This document shows positions 31,889 to 39,523 of a stretch of 47,892 nucleotides of DNA, in pieces. Numbering within the stretch: the stretch's first letter is position 1; the number at the start of each line of letters is the position of its first letter. Under the pieces are notes generated by a model, which did no database searches, was not told the origin of the DNA, and saw nothing but the letters and a program-made list of their open reading frames with translations. The stretch comes from Gammaproteobacteria bacterium (lineage in GTDB: Bacteria; Pseudomonadota; Gammaproteobacteria; Pseudomonadales; Azotimanducaceae). The translations under genes and the position numbers were made by a program. The stretch lies in the NCBI GenBank assembly GCA_004357385.1, contig SMWF01000087.1:1-47892 (forward strand), read 5' to 3'.

Positions 31889-32317
31889 TCAGCGCTCTGA
31901 ACGATCTTCCGGATGATCCATGTCCTTGATGGCCTTGAGCAGCTGGCGACAGGTGACCTGCCCGATCAATTCTCCGTGTGCGTCCACCACAGGGCGGCGC
32001 CGGCGTTTGTGATCCAGCATGGACTGGGCGACATCGATGATGTCGTCGTCAGGTCCGATGCTCTCCACCGGGAACGACATGTGATCGCCCACCAGGTGAG
32101 TACCCACGTCCTCCTGATAGTAGATGCTCGAGAGAATCGCGCGGAGGCAATCGAGCTCTGAAAGCACCCCGACGGGGTGCCGATGGTTGTCCACGACGGT
32201 TACCCCGGAGATCTTGTGACTCAGGATCTCGTGAATTGCCTTGAAGAGCTCGGTGTCGGTCTGTACCACGACGGGTTTGCGTAACATGTGATCAGAAACT
32301 CTTACCGATCTGAACAT
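31889..32317 (-). CDS. CBS-domain pair protein
   Basis: A 142-aa cytoplasmic protein made of two CBS motifs, about residues 10-60 (VSDHMLRKPVVVQTDTELFKA, then GVTVVDNHRHPVGVLSELDCL) and 78-135 (HMSFPVESIGPDDDIIDVAQ, then RRRRPVVDAHGELIGQVTCRQLL). CBS pairs bind adenine nucleotides and usually regulate a partner; no partner domain is attached. ATG 32317 has a GGAGT seven bases upstream; the 17-residue upstream extension of the frame is unlikely. It lies 75 bp after nuoN on the same strand, so it may be read with the complex I operon. Confidence 0.88.
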   Translation of the reverse strand: MFRSVRVSDHMLRKPVVVQTDTELFKAIHEILSHKISGVTVVDNHRHPVGVLSELDCLRAILSSIYYQEDVGTHLVGDHMSFPVESIGPDDDIIDVAQSMLDHKRRRRPVVDAHGELIGQVTCRQLLKAIKDMDHPEDRSER

Positions 32318-32392
32318 TTCTACGACTCCTTTGTCATGACGTTGGTTCCTAAACGGTCGACCCGTCAAAGGTCTTCCAGGACAATCTAAAAC

Positions 32393-33844
32393 TCATCCGC
32401 CCATGCCTGAGATTGCCATGCCAACTAAGACGATGAGTGGCGTCGGGTAGACACCGAACGCCAGCACCGTCAGTCCCAGCAGACAGATCACGGCGAAAGC
32501 GCCGCGTGCGACGGGACGTTCGTTGCGCAACGTGCTCTCGGGCCGATGGGTCATGATGAAGATGACTCTCAGATAATAGAAGATGCCTATTGCGCTGCCG
32601 ACAATCAATGCCCATAGCAGCGTGTACATCGAACCCTCTATGCCTGCGCCGAACAGATAGAACTTGGCAATGAAACCGACCGTCATCGGAATGCCCGCCA
32701 ACGACAGAAGCGTTATCGTCAGTACCCCGGCAACCCAGGGCTGACGCCAGAACAGGCCTTCATAGTATTCCAGGTCTCCTGCATCCTGTTCGGACGACGA
32801 CAGCAAGGTGACGATTCCGAACGCAGCAAGAGTCATGGCAAAGTAGGCGGCGAGGTAGATCAGGCCGGCCTCGACCGCAAAATCAAGCGTGGCTAACGCG
32901 TTGATCGCCAGCAATGCGATCATCAGGTAGCCAAGGTGGGCGATCGATGAGTACGCAAGGATGCGTTTGAAATCGCGCTGCATCAGGGCCAACAGATTGC
33001 CGATGACCATCGAGGCGATCGCAATGGCGCTAAGCGCGGTAACCAGTGCATCGTTGTCCAGCCCGTCTCCGCCAATCAGGTAACGATACACCAGCGCCAC
33101 GACGGCGCCCTTCGAGACCGTGGCAATGAACCCTGAGATGGGCGCGGGGGCGCCCTGATAGACATCGGGGGTCCACATGTGAAAAGGGACCAACGACAGC
33201 TTGAAGGCGAGGCCCCCGAACACCAGCATATTACCGGCGACCACGTACACTTCGTAGTTCGGTTGATCGGTGAGGGCGCGCTCCGCGGCCTGGAACGCCA
33301 TGGAGCCGGTCGCGTTGTACAGCAGCGCCAAGCCGAACAGGATCGTGGTCGATGCCACGCCCGAGAGAACCAGGTACTTCACGCCGGCCTCGAGCGGGAC
33401 ATGGCCTTCTTCCGGATAGGCGATCAATACGTACAGTGAAATGGAGAGGATTTCGAGCCCCAGCAGAAATGCTGCGAAGTGCGTGGTCTCGACCATTGTT
33501 ATTGCGCCAAACGTCGCGATCGCGAGCAGTAGATAGTATTCGTCAGGATCGCCCCGCCGCCCCTGCAGATAGCGATACGAAAACACCACGGTGCAGATGC
33601 CGGCGATGAGAATCAGGCCGGTAAAGTAGGCGCCAAACGCGTCGAAGATGTACAGCGGCGTCACCTGCCGCGGCAACGCTTCGAGCGAAGGACCGATCGC
33701 CAGCAGGCTCGCCAGCATGCTCAGCGCGGTGAGTGTGGCGGTCAGGGCATGATTGCGGATGAACGCGATCACCAGCATGAGCAGCACAATGGCTACGCCC
33801 AGCACCAGGTGCGGCAGCATCGCCAGGAAGTCTGCTGAGTTCAC
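32393..33844 (-). CDS. nuoN: NADH-quinone oxidoreductase subunit N
   Basis: A 483-aa antiporter-like membrane subunit of complex I, one of three proton-pumping modules, with about 14 hydrophobic helices. Recognisable parts are GLEILSISLYVLIAY, EAGVKYLVLSGVAST with the conserved Glu/Lys, LAFKLSLVPFHMWTPDVYQGAP, DFKRILAYSSIAHLGYLM, and GIPMTVGFIAKFYLF. The start is GTG 33844, overlapping the nuoM stop as GTGA. It is the last nuo gene. Confidence 0.96.
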   Translation of the reverse strand: MNSADFLAMLPHLVLGVAIVLLMLVIAFIRNHALTATLTALSMLASLLAIGPSLEALPRQVTPLYIFDAFGAYFTGLILIAGICTVVFSYRYLQGRRGDPDEYYLLLAIATFGAITMVETTHFAAFLLGLEILSISLYVLIAYPEEGHVPLEAGVKYLVLSGVASTTILFGLALLYNATGSMAFQAAERALTDQPNYEVYVVAGNMLVFGGLAFKLSLVPFHMWTPDVYQGAPAPISGFIATVSKGAVVALVYRYLIGGDGLDNDALVTALSAIAIASMVIGNLLALMQRDFKRILAYSSIAHLGYLMIALLAINALATLDFAVEAGLIYLAAYFAMTLAAFGIVTLLSSSEQDAGDLEYYEGLFWRQPWVAGVLTITLLSLAGIPMTVGFIAKFYLFGAGIEGSMYTLLWALIVGSAIGIFYYLRVIFIMTHRPESTLRNERPVARGAFAVICLLGLTVLAFGVYPTPLIVLVGMAISGMGG

Positions 33845-35319
33845 GGTGCGCCTGCTCCGCGCAGCATTTCCACCACCGGCCCTGAAACCTCCAGAACCGG
33901 TTGTGGGTACACGCCCAGCCAGATCAATCCGGCCGCCATGAGCAGCATGATGCCTGTTTCGCGCGCACCAAAGTCACGCATGCCGGCGAGTTCCGGATTC
34001 GGCGGTCCTTGAAACGTCCGCTGCATCAGCGACAGTCCGTACACCGCCGCAACGACCAACCCGAGCGCCGCGGCGACAGTCAGCGGCACATCGACCTCGA
34101 ACGCGCCGAGCAGGACCATGAACTCGCCCACGAAGTTGCCCAGGCCCGGCATGCCGAGGCTCGCAACGATGAAGAACAACGCAATCGCGCCCATGCGCGG
34201 CGCATGCATCCACAGCCCGCCCATGCGAGCCATTTCCCTGGTGTGCAGACGTTGCTGCAGCGCGCCCGCCATCATGAACAGGGCGGCGGTCGAGAAACCA
34301 TGCGCGATCATCTGCATGACTGCCCCTTGTACCGCCACCTGCGTCCAGGCGAATACGCCGAGCAGCACGAAACCCATGTGACTGACACTGCTGTAGGCCA
34401 CCAGGCGCTTGAAGTCCGTTTGCGCAAACGCCATGTAACCGCCGTACACGATGCTGACGGCTCCGAGCAGCATGGCCGGCCACCGGAATCGCAACGCCGC
34501 GTCTGGAAACAGGGGCAGCACGAAACGGATCAGGCCGTAGGCGCCGGTTTTCAACAGGATGCCGGCGAGGATCACGCTACCCGCCGTCGGCGCCTGGGTG
34601 TGCGCGTCAGGCAGCCAGGTGTGGAAGGGCACGCCCGGCAGCTTGACCATGAATGCGATGAAAAATCCGAGCATCAGGTAGGTGGCAAGCTCGGGCGTGA
34701 GCTGCGTTCCGAGCAGATCGAAATAGTTGAACGTGAGGGTGCCGGTACTGGCGTAGTGTGCGAACGCCAGTCCGATGATCGCGAACAGCATGAGCAGACT
34801 GCTGATCTGGGTAAATAGGAAGAACTTCATCGCTGCGTAGGCCCGGTCCTCGTGCCCCCAGATGGCGATCAGGAAGTACATAGGCACGAGCATCACTTCC
34901 CAGAAGAGGAAGAACAGAAACAGATCCATGGCGGTGAACACGCCGACCACTCCAGCCAGGATCCACAGCAGGTTCAGTTGAAAGAAGCCCGCCCGATGTT
35001 CGATTTCGGTCCAGGACGACAACACCGCGACCACTCCGAGAAACAAGGTCAGGGCGACCATCAGCAGGCTTAAACCGTCCATTACCAGTAGCACCTGGAT
35101 GCCGAAGCGAGGGATCCACTCGGCACTCAGGCTGGCATAGATGATCTGCTCGCTGGGCGTGGCGGGTTGACCGGCCAGCCAGACTTCCAGCAGCCCGTAT
35201 CCCGCCAGCAGCAAGCTCAGCAGTGACACCCAACGTGACGCACCTGGCTGCCAACGGGCAATGAGCGCCGCGAGCAGGCCTCCGACGAGGAGTATGAGGA
35301 TCAGCCAGGCGGTGATCAC
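33841..35319 (-). CDS. nuoM: NADH-quinone oxidoreductase subunit M
   Basis: A 492-aa antiporter-like proton-pumping subunit. Segments typical of NuoM include FFLFWEVMLVPMYFLIAIWG with the key Glu, AAMKFFLFTQ with Lys, KLPGVPFHTWLPDAHTQAPT, QTDFKRLVAYSSVSHMGFV, and LGMPGLGNFVGEFMVLLG. The frame runs back to 35595 inside nuoL, but GTG 35319 starts a membrane helix (ITAWLILILL) and overlaps the nuoL stop as GTGA, so I use it. Confidence 0.96.
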   Translation of the reverse strand: MITAWLILILLVGGLLAALIARWQPGASRWVSLLSLLLAGYGLLEVWLAGQPATPSEQIIYASLSAEWIPRFGIQVLLVMDGLSLLMVALTLFLGVVAVLSSWTEIEHRAGFFQLNLLWILAGVVGVFTAMDLFLFFLFWEVMLVPMYFLIAIWGHEDRAYAAMKFFLFTQISSLLMLFAIIGLAFAHYASTGTLTFNYFDLLGTQLTPELATYLMLGFFIAFMVKLPGVPFHTWLPDAHTQAPTAGSVILAGILLKTGAYGLIRFVLPLFPDAALRFRWPAMLLGAVSIVYGGYMAFAQTDFKRLVAYSSVSHMGFVLLGVFAWTQVAVQGAVMQMIAHGFSTAALFMMAGALQQRLHTREMARMGGLWMHAPRMGAIALFFIVASLGMPGLGNFVGEFMVLLGAFEVDVPLTVAAALGLVVAAVYGLSLMQRTFQGPPNPELAGMRDFGARETGIMLLMAAGLIWLGVYPQPVLEVSGPVVEMLRGAGAP

Positions 35320-37163
35320 CCGACCCCCAGTACGATCAGCAGAATCACCACCACGCCGGCCGCCATATTGACGGCGTACCAGCGTAACCGGCCTGTCTGA
35401 GTCAAGGCGAATACGCGATGAAGCGCCCTGGACAACCAGGCGATGAAGTCGTAGGCACGATCGACGATGTCGCGAGGGGATCGCCCGGCGAGGGCTACGA
35501 TCGGCTTGACCAGCACCGCATCGTAGAGCGTATCGAAGCCCCACCCCCCGAACCAGAAGCGCCTCAGTCGCTCGCCCAGGGTGGATTTGACCCACCGGTC
35601 AACGTTCAGCAGGCGTGTTCCGAAGATGAGGTATCCGAGCAGGAGGCCCAGCATGGGGACAGCGGCGGTGAGGATCGGGAGCCAACCGTGGTGCGTATCG
35701 TGAACGCCGCCGTCGGGTAGCACCGAAGCCAGCGGGGCGAGGCCGAACCAGCCGCCGGCTATCGCCAACGCGGCCAGGATCACCAGGGGCAGCGACATGT
35801 TCAGCCCGGCCTGCTTAGCCGGATCCGCCTCGGTGTGTGCTTCGCCGAAGAACGTAATGAAGATCATCCGTGTGCAGTACAGCGCCGTGAGGAACGCGCC
35901 AAGCGATGCCATTGCCCAGAACCATTCGCCGCCAAACTCGTAGTCCCATGCGCTGAGTTCGATCAGGTCCTTCGAGAAGAAGCCACTGGTCAACGGCACT
36001 GCGGAAAGGGCGGCAGAACCGATGACCATGGACCAGAAGGGCACCGGCAGCTTGCGCCACAATCCGCCCATCTTGAATATGTCCTGCTCGTGGTGCAGCG
36101 CCAGAATCACGGACCCGGCCGAGAGGAACAACAGGGCTTTGAAGAAGGCATGGGTCATCAGATGGAAAATGGCTGCGGACCAGGCGCCGACGCCCAGGGC
36201 CATGAACATGTAGCCGATCTGGCTCATCGTCGAATAGGCGAGGATTCGTTTCAGATCGCGCTGGGTCAGCGCGGCGAACGATGCGATCAGCAGCGTGATA
36301 AGACCCACCAGCGCGACCGCAAGTTGTGCGTGGGGAGACTGCAGGTACAGATCATGCAGACGAGCGATCAGGTACACGCCGGCGGTGACCATGGTGGCGG
36401 CGTGGATCAGTGCACTCACCGGCGTTGGTCCGGCCATCGCATCGGGCAGCCAGGTCTGCAGAGGCAATTGCGCCGACTTGCCGACGGCGCCGCCCAGCAT
36501 CAGTAGCGCGGCAATGGTCAGGGTCGTAGACCCGGTGGGCCACGCCGCTTGAACGCCCGTCAGAATGGCCTGAATCTCCAGCGTGCCAAGCTCGCGAAAT
36601 AACAGGAACATGCCCAGCGCCATGGCCGTATCGCCGACCCGGGTCACGACGAAGGCTTTGCGCGCGGCGTACCCGTTGGCCGGTTCCGCGTGGAAGAATC
36701 CGATCAGCAGATAGCTGCACAGGCCCACACCTTCCCAGCCGAGATAGAGCACCAGCAGGTTGTCGCCCAGCACCAGCACCAGCATCGCGAACACGAACAG
36801 GTTCATGTAGGCAAAGAATCGGCTGTAGTCCGCGTCGTCGCGCATGTAACCGGTGGCGTAGACGTGAATCAGAAAGCCGACGCCCGTGATGACGCCCAGC
36901 ATTACTGCGGACAACCCGTCCAGATAAAGCACGACCGCGGGGTTGAAACCGCCGACATCAATCCAGGTCCACAATGGCTGCGTGTATTCGGCGCGGCCCG
37001 ACCCGACGAATTCCCAGATAGCTACGGCGGTGACAGCCGCCGCTGCGCCAACGGAACCGGCGCCGATCAAGGCTACCGGCACTTTCCCGAGGCGCCCTTG
37101 CGTGCTGACCAGAATCAGAAAGCCAATCAGCGGCAGCGCGGGAATGAGCCAGAGCAGTTCCAT
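35316..37163 (-). CDS. nuoL: NADH-quinone oxidoreductase subunit L
   Basis: A 615-aa antiporter-like subunit carrying the long lateral helix at the C-terminus. Seen here are LGWEGVGLCSYLLIGFF with its Glu, KSAQLPLQTWLPDAMAGPTP, SALIHAATMVTAGVYL, RDLKRILAYSTMSQIGYMF, MTHAFFKALLFLSAGSVI, and HHEQDIFKMGGLW. ATG 37163 follows nuoK by 23 bp, the widest spacing in the nuoK-N segment. Length matches E. coli NuoL (613 aa). Confidence 0.97.
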   Translation of the reverse strand: MELLWLIPALPLIGFLILVSTQGRLGKVPVALIGAGSVGAAAAVTAVAIWEFVGSGRAEYTQPLWTWIDVGGFNPAVVLYLDGLSAVMLGVITGVGFLIHVYATGYMRDDADYSRFFAYMNLFVFAMLVLVLGDNLLVLYLGWEGVGLCSYLLIGFFHAEPANGYAARKAFVVTRVGDTAMALGMFLLFRELGTLEIQAILTGVQAAWPTGSTTLTIAALLMLGGAVGKSAQLPLQTWLPDAMAGPTPVSALIHAATMVTAGVYLIARLHDLYLQSPHAQLAVALVGLITLLIASFAALTQRDLKRILAYSTMSQIGYMFMALGVGAWSAAIFHLMTHAFFKALLFLSAGSVILALHHEQDIFKMGGLWRKLPVPFWSMVIGSAALSAVPLTSGFFSKDLIELSAWDYEFGGEWFWAMASLGAFLTALYCTRMIFITFFGEAHTEADPAKQAGLNMSLPLVILAALAIAGGWFGLAPLASVLPDGGVHDTHHGWLPILTAAVPMLGLLLGYLIFGTRLLNVDRWVKSTLGERLRRFWFGGWGFDTLYDAVLVKPIVALAGRSPRDIVDRAYDFIAWLSRALHRVFALTQTGRLRWYAVNMAAGVVVILLIVLGVG

Positions 37164-37186
37164 CGTGACGTGGAGTGTCCTGTCCC

Positions 37187-37504
37187 CTAGCCGTTGAGCT
37201 CGTTGGCGGCGTCGATGTCGAGGTTGCCGAACCGTCGTTCCAGCTGCAGAACCAGTCCGAGGCCGACGGCCACCTCCGCGGCCGCCAGCGTCAATATCAG
37301 CATGTACATGATCTGTCCGTCGGCTTGCGCCCAGCGCGCCCCGCCGGCAACGAATGCAAGGCCGCAGGCGTTCATCATGATCTCGAGAGAAATCAGCAGA
37401 AACAGGAAGTTACGGCGCACCAGCACGCCCGTCAGTCCCAGGGTGAACAACACGGCGGCCAGCACCAGCACGTGTTCGATGGGGACGACGGTCGCGGTAT
37501 TCAT
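37187..37504 (-). CDS. nuoK: NADH-quinone oxidoreductase subunit K
   Basis: A 105-aa three-helix membrane subunit homologous to MrpC/ND4L. The two buried glutamates important for proton transfer appear in [17 protein letters not shown] and [19 protein letters not shown] 37504 overlaps the nuoJ stop as ATGA; the longer open frame on this strand is part of nuoJ read out of phase. Confidence 0.96.
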   Translation of the reverse strand: MNTATVVPIEHVLVLAAVLFTLGLTGVLVRRNFLFLLISLEIMMNACGLAFVAGGARWAQADGQIMYMLILTLAAAEVAVGLGLVLQLERRFGNLDIDAANELNG

Positions 37505-38016
37505 TCGGTCATTTCGCGCCGGGCGTGCATGTAGCGACGGCCCAGGTGAAACGAGCCGATCAGGGCCGCCAGCAGCAGCATCGAGGCGAGTTCGACCGCC
37601 AGCAGGTAGGGGCCGAACAGCGTCTGGCCGACGATCTTGGGAGTGACCGGTACGCCGGAGGTGGCCAGCGGATTGCCGGCGATCATGAAGACCATCTCCA
37701 GAAACAACACCAGGGTCAGCAACCCGGGTCCGATCCACATGCGTGGATGCAGCCAGCCGCGCTCTTGTTCGACCGATCCGCGACCGAGGTTCAACATCAT
37801 CACGACAAAAAGAAACAGGACCATGATGGCGCCGGCGTAGATGACGACCTCCAGCGCGGCGGCAAACGGGGCACCCAGCAGGTAGAAGATCACCGCGATC
37901 GAAAGAAGGGATACAATCAGGTAGATCAATGCATGGGCGGCATTGGTGCGGGTGATAACCAGCGCGGTTGTGGCCAGGGCGACCGCCGCCGCGATGTAGA
38001 ACAGGGTTACTTCCAT
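37501..38016 (-). CDS. nuoJ: NADH-quinone oxidoreductase subunit J
   Basis: A 171-aa membrane subunit (ND6 homologue) with five helices. The segment [22 protein letters not shown] contains the pi-bulge region with the conserved Tyr of the E-channel. I choose ATG 38016 because AAGGA lies eight bases upstream; the frame also starts at ATG 38025, but there the SD would touch the codon. Confidence 0.95.
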   Translation of the reverse strand: MEVTLFYIAAAVALATTALVITRTNAAHALIYLIVSLLSIAVIFYLLGAPFAAALEVVIYAGAIMVLFLFVVMMLNLGRGSVEQERGWLHPRMWIGPGLLTLVLFLEMVFMIAGNPLATSGVPVTPKIVGQTLFGPYLLAVELASMLLLAALIGSFHLGRRYMHARREMTE

Positions 38017-38053
38017 GGTCTGCATCCTTTGAATGTCTCGTTCATGGTGTTGC

Positions 38054-38569
38054 TCACGGCAACAGGCTGTGTACGTCTACAGGAGGCGATTCGTTCCGGG
38101 CCTCGCCTTTTTCCTTGCCCGCAATGGTTTTGCCCGCCACCTGCCAGAAGCTGTAATCGGGGTATTTCCCCACCCCGTCGATCAGCAGATGTTCCTTTTC
38201 GTAGATCATGTTGCTGCGGTCGTACTCGCACAGTTCGAAATCCGGTGTCAGCTGGATCGCGTACGTCGGACAGGCTTCTTCGCACATCCCGCACATCACG
38301 CACCGGGACATATTGATTCGGAAGAACTCCGGATACCAACGTCCGTCTTCGCCGGTGGTTTTCTGCAACGCGATGCAATCGACCGGGCAGGCGACCGCAC
38401 ACAGATTGCAGGCTACGCAGCGCTCCTCACCGTCGGGGTCGCGGGTCAGCACGATTCGGCCGCGGTAGCGGGGTGCCATATAGGGCATCTCGTCGGGGTA
38501 TTCGACGGTTTCAATCTTGGTGAACGTGTGCTGCAGGACGGTCCAGAGCGTTCTCAGTTGGCTCCACAT
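38054..38569 (-). CDS. nuoI: NADH-quinone oxidoreductase subunit I (two 4Fe-4S clusters)
   Basis: A 171-aa ferredoxin-like peripheral subunit that carries clusters N6a and N6b. The eight ligands are in [16 protein letters not shown] (Cys51, 54, 57, 61 and 65 for the exchanged pattern) and [13 protein letters not shown] (Cys90, 93, 96, 100). An N-terminal amphipathic segment (about 1-20) should lie on the membrane. ATG 38569 lies 3 bp past the nuoH stop. Confidence 0.97.
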   Translation of the reverse strand: MWSQLRTLWTVLQHTFTKIETVEYPDEMPYMAPRYRGRIVLTRDPDGEERCVACNLCAVACPVDCIALQKTTGEDGRWYPEFFRINMSRCVMCGMCEEACPTYAIQLTPDFELCEYDRSNMIYEKEHLLIDGVGKYPDYSFWQVAGKTIAGKEKGEARNESPPVDVHSLLP

Positions 38570-38572
38570 GCC

Positions 38573-39523
38573 TCAAGCGCTCCCACGAAGGGCCAGCGCC
38601 CCGGTAATCAGCAGATTGAACAGGGTAATCGGCAGCAGGTACTTCCATCCCAGAGACATCAACTGATCGTAGCGCGGCCGGGGAATGGCGGCGCGCAGCA
38701 GCACGAAGAAACAGATGATCAGCGCGGTCTTGGCGGTGAACCAGACGATGGGTGGTAGGAAATCTGGCCCCAGCCAGCCGCCGAAAAACAACGTGACCAT
38801 GATCGCCGAGGTGAGAATCACCGACATGTACTCGCCGATCATGATCAGTCCGAACTTCATGCCCGAGTACTCGGTGTGATACCCGGCCGTTAGCTCGTGC
38901 TCTGCTTCGGGAAGGTCGAAGGGCAGGCGGTGCGCCTCGGCGATCCCGGCCAGGGTGAACACCACCAGGCCCAGGATCTGCGGCACGCAGAACCAGACGT
39001 CCTGTTGCGCACGAACGATCTCACTCAGGTTGAAGGATCCGGTGAGGATGACGACGCCCATGATCGACAGGCCCATGAACACTTCGTAGGTGACCATCTG
39101 GGCGGCACTGCGCAGCCCGCCCAGCAGTGAGTATTTGTTGTTCGAGGCGAGGCCGGCGAGCAGCACGCCGTATACGGCCAGCGAGGTCATCGCGAGGAAG
39201 AACAGGAGCCCGATATTCAGATCGACGACATGCAGTCCGGGTCCGAATGGCACCACCACGAAGCCCATCAGCATGCCAGCGACGACGGCGGCGGGAGCCA
39301 GGGTGAAGATGACGCGGTCGGCGAAGGGGGGAATCCAGTCGTCCTTGGTGAGCAGTTTCAGCATGTCGGCCACAATCTGCAGGCTGCCGAACGGCCCCAC
39401 CCGATTCGGTCCGAGTCGATCCTGCCACCAGCCGAGCAATCGGCGTTCCCACCACACCAGCAATGCCGCACCCACCAGTGCGCCGAGCAGCACGGGAGCA
39501 ATCATCAGCAACCCGATATCCAT
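38573..39523 (-). CDS. nuoH: NADH-quinone oxidoreductase subunit H
   Basis: A 316-aa membrane subunit (ND1) that forms the quinone chamber with NuoB and NuoD. Typical parts are ERRLLGWWQDRLGPNRVGPFG, LQIVADMLKLLTKDDWIPP, the conserved RLPFDLPEAEHELTAGYHTEYSG loop, and RAAIPRPRYDQLMSLGWKYLLP. ATG 39523 overlaps the nuoG stop as TGATG; a TTG one codon earlier is not needed. Confidence 0.97.
   Translation of the reverse strand: MDIGLLMIAPVLLGALVGAALLVWWERRLLGWWQDRLGPNRVGPFGSLQIVADMLKLLTKDDWIPPFADRVIFTLAPAAVVAGMLMGFVVVPFGPGLHVVDLNIGLLFFLAMTSLAVYGVLLAGLASNNKYSLLGGLRSAAQMVTYEVFMGLSIMGVVILTGSFNLSEIVRAQQDVWFCVPQILGLVVFTLAGIAEAHRLPFDLPEAEHELTAGYHTEYSGMKFGLIMIGEYMSVILTSAIMVTLFFGGWLGPDFLPPIVWFTAKTALIICFFVLLRAAIPRPRYDQLMSLGWKYLLPITLFNLLITGALALRGSA

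Noticed and set aside
33901..34818. 305-codon plus-strand frame opposite nuoM
   Set aside because: Composition (His, Gln, Arg, Glu) is typical of the antisense of membrane-protein codons; nuoM is certain.
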